Position numbers and translations under genes: made by a program
Notes under the pieces: generated by a model
What the model was told of the DNA's origin: nothing
The model's database searches: none
The model's input: only the letters and a program-made list of their open reading frames with translations
Shown: positions 31,723 to 40,532 of the stretch, piece by piece
How the letters are laid out: each line of letters starts with the position of its first letter
Position numbering within the stretch: position 1 is the stretch's first letter
DNA from: Noviherbaspirillum massiliense JC206
GTDB lineage: Bacteria > Pseudomonadota > Gammaproteobacteria > Burkholderiales > Burkholderiaceae_D
DNA length: 64,000 nucleotides
Assembly: GCF_000312045.1 (NCBI RefSeq)
Contig: NZ_HE978635.1
Coordinates: 436,674-500,673 of the forward strand
Reading direction: 5' to 3'

Positions 31723-32297
31723 GAATCCGTTCAACTCGCCATCGGCAAGGTGGCCTGACGATGATCGAAGTGCTGATCACCATCGTTATCCTTGCGTTCG
31801 GCCTGCTCGGCTTGGCTGGCTTGCAGAGCAAGATTCACGTTGCGTTGGTGGAGTCCTATCAGCGGGCCCAGGCGGTTTTGCTCCTGACGGATATGACCGA
31901 ACGGATCAAGGCCAACCGCAATCAGGCCGCAAGCTACGTTACCGCGGATGTGCTTGGCACCGATGACAGCCAGCCGGATGACTGTAATACCACAGCGATC
32001 GGTGTTGCACGCGACCACTGCGAATGGAGCAAGGCCTTGAAGGGTGCAGCGGAGGTCAAGGACACGGCGAATGTGGGTGCGATGGCAGGTGCGCGGGGGT
32101 GCATTACCGAGGTACAAGCACCCAACCCGGCGTCCGGAGTATGCACGCCTGGGATTTACCAGGTAACCGTGGCGTGGCAGGGAATGTATGAGACGAAAGC
32201 ACCGGATGCTGCCTGCGGCAAGGATTTGTACGGAGCCGATACTCAGCGTCGCGCAATTTCCGCGCGGGTCTCGGTTGGCTTACCTTCCTGTTCCTGA
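31716..32297 (+). CDS. pilV: Minor pilin PilV
   Basis: The 193-residue protein has GGLTMIEVLITIVILAFGLLGLAGLQ after a basic leader, the signature of PilV. The QSKIHVALVESYQRAQAVLLLTDM segment and a Cys-containing C-terminal domain follow. Its ATG overlaps the fimT stop region, showing translational coupling. PilV helps prime pilus assembly with PilW, PilX and PilY1. Confidence 0.92.
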   Translation: MLRIRSTRHRQGGLTMIEVLITIVILAFGLLGLAGLQSKIHVALVESYQRAQAVLLLTDMTERIKANRNQAASYVTADVLGTDDSQPDDCNTTAIGVARDHCEWSKALKGAAEVKDTANVGAMAGARGCITEVQAPNPASGVCTPGIYQVTVAWQGMYETKAPDAACGKDLYGADTQRRAISARVSVGLPSCS

Positions 32298-32309
32298 GGC
32301 GAGGTCCTA

Positions 32310-33350
32310 ATGCATCACTATTCCAGCCAACAGAAGCGGCGCGTACAGGAAGGCTTTTCCCTGATCGAACTGATGATCGCGATCGCGATCGGCCTGTTCC
32401 TCGCAGCCGGACTGACCGCAATCTTCGTCAACAACAGCCAGTCGCGCGCAGAAACAGAACGCAATAACCGCCAACTGGAAAATGGCCGTTATGCGATGTC
32501 TCTACTCACGGAAGATCTGCGGCTTGCGGGATTCTTTGGTGAATTCGATCCGACTGTCTTGACAGGTCCGACTGCAGTTCCCGACCCTTGTGCAACTTCG
32601 GTGGCCGACCTCAAGGGAGCGATGCCGCTTCATATACAGGGCTACGACGATGAAGCCGGATTTGCCGTGCCAAGCTGCCTCAGTGATGTCCGCAGCGGGA
32701 CTGATATCGTCGTAATCCGCCGCGCCAGCACTTGCGTGGCGGGCAGCGCCGACTGTGAAGCTGTCATAGAAGGTACCCCTTATTTTCAGGCTTCCCGTTG
32801 CAGCGACACGAACGAGCTGGCCTCCGGCGACGTGACAAAGTTCTATGCGCTCGATACAGCAACAAGCAACCTGAACAGGAAAAAGCGCGACTGCACGACC
32901 AAGGCAGATTTGCGCCGCTATCGGACGCACATCTACTACATTGCGAACAACACCGATGGCTCGGATGGTGTTCCCGCCCTCAAGCGCGCGGAGCTTGGTC
33001 CGGATGGTTTCAACATCGTTCCCCTGGTGGAGGGAATCGAGAATTTTCAGCTGGAATACGGACTTGATACCGACGGCAACGGGGCGCCGGATCTTTACAC
33101 CACGCAGCCGGAAAGCGGCTGTACAGGTGCGGACTGCGTAACCAATTGGAAAAACGTAGTGACGGTCAGGTTCAGCTTGTTGGCCAGAAATACCGAAGGA
33201 TCGCCCGGCTACAGCGACGAAAAAACTTATGTCCTTGGCGTCAAGCAGGACGGTACAGCCAAGTCCGTCGGCCCGTTCCGCGACAATTTCAAGCGCCATG
33301 CCTATCAAGGTTTGGTAAAGCTTGCCAATCCGGCAGGACGGAGAGAGTGA
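32310..33350 (+). CDS. pilW: Minor pilin PilW
   Basis: The 346-residue protein has EGFSLIELMIAIAIGLFLAAGL after a basic leader and a PilW domain (NGRYAMSLLTEDLRLAGFFG). Several Cys pairs lie in the globular part. GAGGCGAGG precedes ATG 32310. The TGA stop overlaps the ATG of pilX. Confidence 0.92.
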   Translation: MHHYSSQQKRRVQEGFSLIELMIAIAIGLFLAAGLTAIFVNNSQSRAETERNNRQLENGRYAMSLLTEDLRLAGFFGEFDPTVLTGPTAVPDPCATSVADLKGAMPLHIQGYDDEAGFAVPSCLSDVRSGTDIVVIRRASTCVAGSADCEAVIEGTPYFQASRCSDTNELASGDVTKFYALDTATSNLNRKKRDCTTKADLRRYRTHIYYIANNTDGSDGVPALKRAELGPDGFNIVPLVEGIENFQLEYGLDTDGNGAPDLYTTQPESGCTGADCVTNWKNVVTVRFSLLARNTEGSPGYSDEKTYVLGVKQDGTAKSVGPFRDNFKRHAYQGLVKLANPAGRRE

Positions 33351-33940
33351 TGCACAGATTTTCAAACCATCCATCCCTGAGCCGCCAGAAGGGGATTACC
33401 CTTTTGATTGCCCTGATCATGCTGGTCCTTCTTACCCTGCTCGTCGTCACAAGCCTGAATCTCGGGAAGGGCAGTCTTCAGGCAACAGGGAACATGCAAC
33501 ATCGAAACGACACGATCAATGCCGCGCAGGAGGTGCTGGAGAGGACCATCAGTACCACGCGCTTTGTCGAGACTCCGACAGCGGTTTTCCTTAATCCTTG
33601 CGATGGGGTCCCCAACAGAAGGTGTGTCGACATCAATGGCGATGGCAAGAATGACGTCAAAGTCACGCTTACCCCTGCGCCGACCTGCCTGAAGGCGCAA
33701 ACCATCAAAACCACATCGCTGGACTTGTCGAATCCGGAGGACGCCGGTTGCAGCCTTGGCACGCCACAGAACTTCGGAATAGGCATGCCGGGAACATCCT
33801 CCGGCGACTCATTGTGCTCCAACAGCTTGTGGGAGCTGCGCGCAGAGGCAGTTGACGACGTAACAGAAACCAAGGTGGTCGCCACGCAAGGCGTATCCGT
33901 GCGGGTGTCGAACGACAGTATTGCTGCCTCCTGTCCTTGA
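33350..33940 (+). CDS. pilX: Minor pilin PilX
   Basis: The 196-residue protein has a PilX-type N-terminus (QKGITLLIALIMLVLLTLL) with Gly before the hydrophobic helix. It lacks the usual Glu5, as is common in PilX. A Cys-rich C-terminal part follows. The ATG at 33350 shares bases with the pilW stop (GTGATG), so expression is coupled. It probably forms the pilus-tip complex with PilV, PilW and PilY1. Confidence 0.9.
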   Translation: MHRFSNHPSLSRQKGITLLIALIMLVLLTLLVVTSLNLGKGSLQATGNMQHRNDTINAAQEVLERTISTTRFVETPTAVFLNPCDGVPNRRCVDINGDGKNDVKVTLTPAPTCLKAQTIKTTSLDLSNPEDAGCSLGTPQNFGIGMPGTSSGDSLCSNSLWELRAEAVDDVTETKVVATQGVSVRVSNDSIAASCP

Positions 33941-33957
33941 ATGTAAGGGGAACCGTG

Positions 33958-36900
33958 ATGAATAAATCCTTCATATCGAAGTTGCTCACGCTGGCGCTAT
34001 GCCTTGGCCTGCTCGCTGCGCCACTGCAATCTGGCGCGGAAGATATCGATATCTTTACCGGCGCGTCCGGTGGCACATCCATCAATGCCAACGTCCTGAT
34101 CATTCTCGACAATACATCGAACTGGTCGGCAGCCAAGCAGCATTGGCCCGAGGACGGCGGCAAGCAAGGGTTATCGGAGCTGAAGGCGCTTCAGACAGTC
34201 GTGGCAGGCCTCGGCAGCAATGTCAATCTCGGCCTCATGATGTTCACGCCGAACGGCTCAGGCAACGCGGGCGGTTATGTTCGATCCGCGGTTGTGCCAA
34301 TGACCGACGATAACAAGACCATCATGAACGCCAGGATCCAGACCATCATCGACAACTTCCAGAGTTCGAGCGAGAAGGCGGCGTCCAATGCGAATTACGG
34401 CAACGCGCTATTCGACGCGTTCAAGTATTTCGGCGGATATACCAAGCCTGCCAATTCGAAGACGGATACAGCAGGAAGCCCGCTGGACAAGACCCACTTC
34501 GGACCGGCGGTGTTTAACGACCTGACACCTGTTTCCATGGCCGACCAGCGCGCCTATACCGACAGCACGTTCAGGACTTATCTGCCGCCGGGAACGGTCG
34601 CCAACATTTGCGCACGAAATTACATCATCTTCATTGGCAATGGCTTTCCCAACGCGGATGAAAAGACTTGGCTGTCAAATGTCGGTGGGGACACTACCGA
34701 GCTTCGCCTGACGAATTACGTTACGAAAACCACGGTTGTTGGAGATCCTGTCAATCTGGGTCAGTCAAGCGCCTGCTACGTTGATGCGGCGTCATGCGGA
34801 AGTTCCGGCTTCCCGGATTATCCGGCCTGCACGGACGGTACCTACAGCACATGTTCATGCCTGAGTTCGAGTGCCAATGGCGCTGGTTGTTCGAAAGTCA
34901 AAGGCAGCAACACTTTTAAATTCACGGTTCAGGGCATCAATACCGTAACGACCCTGGAGCCCTCCGGAACTTACCTGCCCTCCGGGTCGACAGCACGTAC
35001 CGCCGACGAGTGGGCTAATTTTCTGGCCGACACTGATATGAACTCGGCGACCGGTCAGCAAAACGCGACGATGTTCACCATCGACGTCTACAAGGATGCA
35101 CAGGATGCCAACCAGACTGCGCTTTTGCGCAGCATGGCCGATTACGGCGGTGGCAAATACTACGCAGCGACCAGCAAGGACCTGATCATCAAGGCGATGA
35201 AGGAAATTCTCGCCGAAATCCAGGCAGTCAACACCACCTTCGCTTCCACCAGCCTGCCGGTCAATGCGACCAACCGCACGCAGAATGAAAACCAGGTCTT
35301 CATTGGCATGTTCCGTCCGGACGCCGATGCCAAACCGCGCTGGTTCGGCAATCTGAAGCGATATCAGTTGATTAACTCTGCGGGGAGCATCGAACTCGGC
35401 GACGTTGATGGTGTGCTGGCGACCAATACCCTGACTGGCTTCGTCACCAACTGCGCAACCAGCTACTGGACCAAGGATTCAGGTACTTACTGGCAAAACG
35501 TGACCATGAATCCCAGTCCGGCCGGCGGCTGTACGACGACGGCTTACAGCCCATATTCTGATGCGCCCGATGGTCCGCAGGTTGAGAAGGGCGGAACCGC
35601 GGAAGTGATCCGCCAGGGGAATAATCCGCCAGGTACTGCAACGAATCCAAGCTGGCAAGTCAACCGGACCATCTATACCGAAAATGACAGCGCGCTGACT
35701 GCCTTCGACACGAGTTCTTCCGGCCTGTCTTCCGATCTGGTGGATTTCCTGAAGGGCTATGACTTGCTGGACGAGAACCGGAACAATGTGCGAACGGATA
35801 CACGGGTGTCGGTGCATGGCGACGTCGTTCACTCGCGGCCACTGCCGGTGAACTATGGCGGGACCAAAGGGGTGACCGTGTACTACGGTGCGAATGACGG
35901 CACGCTGAGAGCCGTGGATGCGGCAACCGGCAAGGAGCGTTGGGCATTCGTTGCGCGCGAATTCTTCCCGCGGTTGTCGCGCCTGAAGGACAACAGTCCG
36001 CTGGTCAATTATCCGAGTTTGCTGCCGGGCGTTACGCCGACTCCGACGCCGAAGGATTATTTCTTTGACGGCACGACCGGGATTTATCAGAACGCCGACA
36101 ATACGACAGTCTGGATCTATCCCACTACCCGGCGCGGCGGGCGGATGATCTATGCGCTCGATGTGAGCGATCCGGCCTCCCCTGTATTCAAATGGAAAGT
36201 GGGCTGTCCTAATCTAACCGATGACACGGGTTGCACCACCGGGATGTCGGCCATCGGGCAAACCTGGTCGGCACCGAATCTTGCGTTCATCAAGGGATTC
36301 TCCGACAACACGCCCCTGATCCTGGTTGGTGGGGGATATGACAACTGCGAAGATGTCAACAGCTCCAGTCCGTCATGCGAAAGTGCGAAGGGCCGCGTGA
36401 TCTATGCGCTCAACGGCAATACGGGCGAATTGATCCGGGCATTCACTACCGAGCGCAGCGTCGTAGGTGATGTTTCCTATGCGGATATCGACGGTGACGG
36501 CCATCCGGATTATGCCTATGCCGCAGATACCGGTGGCAATCTGTACCGGATCAGTTTCATCGACATGTCGAATACTTCGGGATCGACAGCACTGGCAAGC
36601 AATGAATGGACTATCACCAAGATCGCTTACACGAGCGGCGCTGGCAGAAAGTTCCTGTTCAGGCCGGAAGTCCTCAGCAACAGCAAAAAGGTGTATATAG
36701 CGATCGGTTCCGGCGATCGCGAGCATCCGCTCCAGAGCCATTACCCGTATGCGTCATCCGTGGTTAACCGCTTCTATGTATATGTGGACGATCCGGCTTC
36801 CAACACGGTCGTTAACCTTGATGACACCAGCAAGATGTATGACTACACGAGCGACACGACGTGCAACACCACGCCGGTCCTGCCGGGCTCACGCATGAAA

Positions 36901-37317
36901 GGCTGGTTCATGAGCCTGGATCAGTATGGCAGAGGTGAGCAGGTAGTGACCTCGGCATTGATCGCAAGTGGCATGGTCACGTTCAGCACCAATCGTCCGA
37001 TTGTCAACTCCAACCAGTGCTCCACGATTCTGGGTGAAGCAGGAGGCTACTGGGTCAACTTGCTGAACGGGTCCGGGGCCATTGGCGTGACCGGAAATTG
37101 CGGCGGTACCCGGCGAACCACCTTCGTCGGCGGTGGCCTCCCACCATCTCCAGTATTGGCTACAGGGGTACCGATCGATGGCCGTCCTACCACGGTCGTG
37201 CTTGGTGCGGCAAGAAGGGGTGGTGGTGCAAGCGTCACCATTAATCCGCAGGAAGTAAAACCGACGATCTCGTCCAGGCGGAAACGCACCTATTCTGCTA
37301 CATCAACGGATAATTGA
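33958..37317 (+). CDS. pilY1: Pilus tip adhesin/assembly factor PilY1
   Basis: The protein of about 1119 residues has a Sec signal (LLTLALCLGLLAAPLQSGAE) and a von Willebrand A-like N-terminal region. There the metal-site motif is Asp51-Asn-Thr-Ser-Asn rather than DxSxS. A C-terminal beta-propeller follows (AVDAATGKERWAFVAREFFPRL near 650). A calcium site, DIDGDGHPD at about 843-851, lies in that propeller. PilY1 caps the type IV pilus and affects adhesion, twitching and surface sensing. AAGGGG precedes ATG 33958, and a strong terminator follows at 37337. Confidence 0.93.
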   Translation: MNKSFISKLLTLALCLGLLAAPLQSGAEDIDIFTGASGGTSINANVLIILDNTSNWSAAKQHWPEDGGKQGLSELKALQTVVAGLGSNVNLGLMMFTPNGSGNAGGYVRSAVVPMTDDNKTIMNARIQTIIDNFQSSSEKAASNANYGNALFDAFKYFGGYTKPANSKTDTAGSPLDKTHFGPAVFNDLTPVSMADQRAYTDSTFRTYLPPGTVANICARNYIIFIGNGFPNADEKTWLSNVGGDTTELRLTNYVTKTTVVGDPVNLGQSSACYVDAASCGSSGFPDYPACTDGTYSTCSCLSSSANGAGCSKVKGSNTFKFTVQGINTVTTLEPSGTYLPSGSTARTADEWANFLADTDMNSATGQQNATMFTIDVYKDAQDANQTALLRSMADYGGGKYYAATSKDLIIKAMKEILAEIQAVNTTFASTSLPVNATNRTQNENQVFIGMFRPDADAKPRWFGNLKRYQLINSAGSIELGDVDGVLATNTLTGFVTNCATSYWTKDSGTYWQNVTMNPSPAGGCTTTAYSPYSDAPDGPQVEKGGTAEVIRQGNNPPGTATNPSWQVNRTIYTENDSALTAFDTSSSGLSSDLVDFLKGYDLLDENRNNVRTDTRVSVHGDVVHSRPLPVNYGGTKGVTVYYGANDGTLRAVDAATGKERWAFVAREFFPRLSRLKDNSPLVNYPSLLPGVTPTPTPKDYFFDGTTGIYQNADNTTVWIYPTTRRGGRMIYALDVSDPASPVFKWKVGCPNLTDDTGCTTGMSAIGQTWSAPNLAFIKGFSDNTPLILVGGGYDNCEDVNSSSPSCESAKGRVIYALNGNTGELIRAFTTERSVVGDVSYADIDGDGHPDYAYAADTGGNLYRISFIDMSNTSGSTALASNEWTITKIAYTSGAGRKFLFRPEVLSNSKKVYIAIGSGDREHPLQSHYPYASSVVNRFYVYVDDPASNTVVNLDDTSKMYDYTSDTTCNTTPVLPGSRMKGWFMSLDQYGRGEQVVTSALIASGMVTFSTNRPIVNSNQCSTILGEAGGYWVNLLNGSGAIGVTGNCGGTRRTTFVGGGLPPSPVLATGVPIDGRPTTVVLGAARRGGGASVTINPQEVKPTISSRRKRTYSATSTDN

Positions 37318-37336
37318 AATAGACGCGTAATAGCAA

Positions 37337-37366
37337 AATGCCCGCTCATGAGCGGGCATTTTTTTT
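37337..37366 (+). terminator. Rho-independent terminator of the pilE-pilY1 operon
   Basis: The stem aatgcccgct/agcgggcatt around loop CATG is followed by eight T. It overlaps the last codons of the convergent TetR gene, so its reverse reading (T-rich on neither side but A-rich upstream) may also stop that transcript. Confidence 0.9.
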
Positions 37367-37987
37367 CTCTGCATTCCCTGCGGGACTTGCACCATAAGCC
37401 CGCATGAATACCTCGACAGCGGCCGCGACAATGCGCTCGATCTCCTTGCGGGTCACCTTGCTGATGACCCCAAGCAGCTGGAGTTCAACCACTTCAGCTT
37501 CGTACAGGCTCTTGAGATGCATGGTCATGATGCGTGCGTCGGCAGGGCGCAGAACGCGGTTGTCGATGGCGGATTGGAGCAGGTCTGTCACCTGTGCCCA
37601 TGCGCTCTTCGGGCCGCGTTCATAAAATAGCCGGCCGAGATCCGAGCGCCCGCTTTGGGAAATCACGATACGTCGCATGGCAACGATTTCCGGGGCCATG
37701 ATGATCTTCAAAAAACTCTGCCCCAAATTTTGCAGAATGGCTTGCAAGTCGCCTGACCTTTGCAACGCAGCGAAGAACATGTCGCGGCCTTGCTTCTGGG
37801 CAGACGAAAGCATCACCTCGACAAACAATTCTTCTTTCGAAGAAAAATAATTGTAGAGCGTTGCCTTCGAACCTCCGGTTCGCACGGCGATTTCCGCCAT
37901 CGATGCTGCATCAAATCCGACTTCCTGAAATACGTCCGCCGCCGTGGCAAGAATCGCCTGGCGCCGCGCTTCGGTTTTTACTCTCAC
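37346..37987 (-). CDS. TetR/AcrR-family transcriptional regulator
   Basis: The 213-residue protein has an N-terminal TetR helix-turn-helix (RRQAILATAADVFQEVGFDAASMAEIAVRTGGSKATLYNYFSSKEELF) and an AefR-like C-terminal ligand domain (FLKIIMAPEIVAMRRIVI). Such regulators usually repress an efflux operon or themselves. The RND operon lies 2.5 kb away with two genes between, so a link is possible but unproven. The candidate operator is the inverted repeat at 38026-38078 upstream of its own start. The stop lies inside the pilY1 terminator. Confidence 0.88.
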   Translation of the reverse strand: MRVKTEARRQAILATAADVFQEVGFDAASMAEIAVRTGGSKATLYNYFSSKEELFVEVMLSSAQKQGRDMFFAALQRSGDLQAILQNLGQSFLKIIMAPEIVAMRRIVISQSGRSDLGRLFYERGPKSAWAQVTDLLQSAIDNRVLRPADARIMTMHLKSLYEAEVVELQLLGVISKVTRKEIERIVAAAVEVFMRAYGASPAGNAEKKNARS

Positions 37988-38530
37988 GGCATCTCCTCGT
38001 TCTTCTTTCTTTTATGAACCAGGGAGTACAGTTTTGCTTGACAGAAACAGCAATTGCAAACTACGATCATAACTGTACTGCGCTGTGCAGTTTATGCTGG
38101 CCTACAGGGCCAGGCAAGACGTTGCGGGCAATGCGCAACGATGAAGCAGCAAACCCGCCCGCCCAAGCAACCGAGCAACTTGATCAACCAAGCAATTGGA
38201 CTGGAATGTCGCCGATCAAGTGCCGGAAAAGGGTCTCAATCTGTGGCCGACCAATTCCGCGGACGTTCAGGTACAAGCACGTTTCCGCCCATTCGGCCGC
38301 ATGGCAGCGGTCCCGGTGCCCCTGATTCACTGCGACGCTGCCGGAAGTGAATTTGACACTTACGGGCGCCGCATGTCGTCTGGACGCGTGTCAAAAGCGA
38401 CGTCTCGCGGAAATCTCCATCGCGAGGGTGGCTATAACAATTTCAATGCTGAGAGGGATACGTCTGCCGAACCGCGGCCCTTGTGCCCATACGTATCGCG
38501 CTCTGGCTTACTTCTGGAACAAGGGAATTG
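37988..38530. other. Intergenic region between tetR-type gene and HTH regulator gene
   Basis: The region holds an eight-base inverted repeat (38026-38033 gtacagtt; 38071-38078 aactgtac), probably regulatory. Several short frames are present, but none has recognisable protein character. Confidence 0.5.
38026..38078. promoter_or_regulatory. Candidate operator half-sites upstream of the TetR-family gene
   Basis: gtacagtt (38026-38033) and its exact reverse complement aactgtac (38071-38078) lie 38-91 bases upstream of the regulator's start, 37 bases apart. Two distant half-sites of this kind could bind TetR dimers at each end, or this could be chance. Confidence 0.35.
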
Positions 38531-38971
38531 ATGTCTTTTGAAACACTTCTAGCCTCTAGCGAAGCCGGCATGCCGGATGGACCGAATTCCGTGGAGCGGC
38601 ATAGTTTCAGCAAGCGCCTGCAGCAGGCTTTGCAGCAGGCGAATTATCCAGCGGATAGCCCGACCCGGCTGGCTCGTGAATTCAATGTGCGATTTACCGG
38701 AAGTCCGATCTCGGTGCATGCGGCACGAAAATGGATCGTGGGCGAGGCCATGCCCACCCAAGAAAAGTTGCGCACCCTTGCCGCCTGGCTCGGTGTATCT
38801 GCGGAATGGCTACGCTTTGGTACGGGCGGGAGTGAAACGGATACAAGCATCCTCAGCACCCGGCTGCAATCGGAAGATTTGGCCCTCCTTTCTGATTTGC
38901 AGCAGCTCGAAGACAAGCATCGCCAGATCGTGCGGACCATGATCCGCATGCTGCTGCATGCGCAGAAATAG
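38531..38971 (+). CDS. Small helix-turn-helix transcriptional regulator
   Basis: The 146-residue protein has a lambda-repressor-like helix-turn-helix at about 25-95 (FSKRLQQALQQANYP, SPTRLAREFNVRF, ISVHAARKWIVGEAMPTQEKLRTLAAWLGVSAEWL). A helical tail follows (ALLSDLQQLEDKHRQIVRTMIRML). This resembles stand-alone XRE/CI-type regulators common in Burkholderiales. AAGGGA precedes ATG 38531. Its targets are unknown. Confidence 0.8.
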   Translation: MSFETLLASSEAGMPDGPNSVERHSFSKRLQQALQQANYPADSPTRLAREFNVRFTGSPISVHAARKWIVGEAMPTQEKLRTLAAWLGVSAEWLRFGTGGSETDTSILSTRLQSEDLALLSDLQQLEDKHRQIVRTMIRMLLHAQK

Positions 38972-39087
38972 GCAGAGGCGACCCAAGAGATTTACTGTGC
39001 ACGAGCGGCCCTCCGGGCGCTGCTAGATAACGCCGGCCGACATGAGCTCTGGTTGCGAAGAGGTGCTTCCGCCTGCATGTGAATGCG

Positions 39088-40251
39088 CTAAAACAGCTCG
39101 AATTGCCCTGTCGCATTCCCAGGCTTTCTCATGGCTTGCACTGTCTCGATCGCGGGGCGGCGAAAGCGTGAGGCATCCAGCGTCTTGAATCCGCGCGACC
39201 TGTCACCGAGACCGAGACGCGCAGCTGCCTTTGCAAAACGCTGCCTGATCAAGTCGGCCCATACGCCTTCGCCACGCATGCGCGCGCCAAAGCGCGCATC
39301 ATATTCCTTGCCCTTGTGCATGTCGCATATCCGGTTCATGACCCGTTCGGCACGATCGGGAAAGTGTGCCTGCAACCATTGCTGAAACAGCGGATTTACT
39401 TCCCAAGGCAGCCTCATGACGATATAGCTGGCATTGATGGCGCCGGCCTCTACCGCGGCTTCGAGTACGCGTTCCAAGTCCGGTTCGGTAATGAAAGGGA
39501 TGACCGGCGCGATGCTGACGCCAACCGGAATGCCGGCGTCGGCCAGGGTGCGGATGGAGCGCAGGCGCCGCGCAGGCGCTGCTGCGCGCGGCTCCAGGAT
39601 ACGTGCGAGGGTGTGATCGAGCGTCGTGATGGTGATCGCTACCACTGCCTGCTGCTTTGCGGCCATGGGCGCCAGCAAGTCGATATCGCGTTCGATCAGG
39701 GAAGACTTGGTGATCAGACCAACCGGATGTTCGCACTCATGCAGCACCTCGAGCACGCGTCGTGTCAGCTTCAGGCCGCGTTCGCATGGTTGGTAGGCGT
39801 CAGTGTTGACACCAAGCGCGATCGGTTCGGGCTCATACGATGGCTTTGCGAATTCCTTTCTCAGGAGTTCCGGCGCGTTGGCCTTTGCAAAAATCCGGCT
39901 CTCGAAATCCAGGCCCGGCGACAAGCCAAGATAGCTGTGCGTAGGGCGGGCATAGCAATAAATGCAGCCATGCTCGCAACCCCGATATGGATTCAGCGTG
40001 ACGCCGAATGGCAGGTCGGGAGAAGCATTGCGACTCAAAATGCTTTTGGCCTCTTCGAAATGGACTTCAGTTTTCGCGCGCTGCGGGACGGCATTATCGT
40101 CGTCGCTCGGCCAGCCGTCATCGAACTCTTCGCGGACATCCACTTCATGACGGCCCTGCAGGTTGGAAACCGCGCCGCGCCCCTTCTGTGCCTTCAGATC
40201 CCGTTCCCCAGCCGGAGGCAGGCTCACCGGTTTCCAGTTGTTATCTGCCAT
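39088..40251 (-). CDS. PA0069-family radical SAM protein, LexA-box-controlled
   Basis: The 387-residue protein is a radical S-adenosylmethionine enzyme related to spore photoproduct lyase-like SPL proteins. The iron-sulphur motif is RGCEHGCIYCYAR (CxxxCxxC), followed by GVNTDAYQPCE and LITKSSLIERDIDLL. Function in vivo is not established for this family; DNA repair has been suggested because of the SPL resemblance. A LexA operator lies 11 bases upstream of ATG 40251, which supports a DNA-damage role. Confidence 0.88.
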   Translation of the reverse strand: MADNNWKPVSLPPAGERDLKAQKGRGAVSNLQGRHEVDVREEFDDGWPSDDDNAVPQRAKTEVHFEEAKSILSRNASPDLPFGVTLNPYRGCEHGCIYCYARPTHSYLGLSPGLDFESRIFAKANAPELLRKEFAKPSYEPEPIALGVNTDAYQPCERGLKLTRRVLEVLHECEHPVGLITKSSLIERDIDLLAPMAAKQQAVVAITITTLDHTLARILEPRAAAPARRLRSIRTLADAGIPVGVSIAPVIPFITEPDLERVLEAAVEAGAINASYIVMRLPWEVNPLFQQWLQAHFPDRAERVMNRICDMHKGKEYDARFGARMRGEGVWADLIRQRFAKAAARLGLGDRSRGFKTLDASRFRRPAIETVQAMRKPGNATGQFELF

Positions 40252-40532
40252 GGCGTTTCATGTACTGTATAAAGAAACAGTATCTTAGTTGGCAGTTGCT
40301 CCGAGATCAAGGGCTTCTATGCCTGAGTGGAATCGTCAAGGTGAGCTTTCGCACAAAGGTTTGATCTCACTCACCATCCATGCAAATGGCGATGATTTAA
40401 ATCGGGAGAAGACTGTCATTGAACGATGCACGGTGTATCTCTCTGTGACTACGTTTCCGGTCCGAAGGCGGCCCCTGTCGGGCGGCCAATCGTAGCCGCT
40501 ACACATGTGCAGTAGCTCGGCAAGGAGGCACC
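40252..40532. other. Region between the radical SAM gene and the RND efflux operon
   Basis: It contains the LexA box at 40263-40282 and, at its right end, AGGAGG for the adaptor gene. A 69-codon frame at 40289-40495 has no ribosome-binding site or recognisable features. Confidence 0.5.
40263..40282. promoter_or_regulatory. LexA (SOS) box
   Basis: TACTGTATAAAGAAACAGTA matches the LexA consensus TACTG(TA)5CAGTA at all ten outer positions and most of the inner ones. It is centred about 21 bases upstream of the radical SAM start codon on the minus strand, where LexA would cover the transcription start. Confidence 0.8.

Noticed and set aside
40289-40495. 69-codon plus-strand frame right of the LexA box as a second SOS gene
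   Set aside because: There is no ribosome-binding site, no recognisable protein features, and unusual composition; the LexA box is much better placed for the radical SAM gene.
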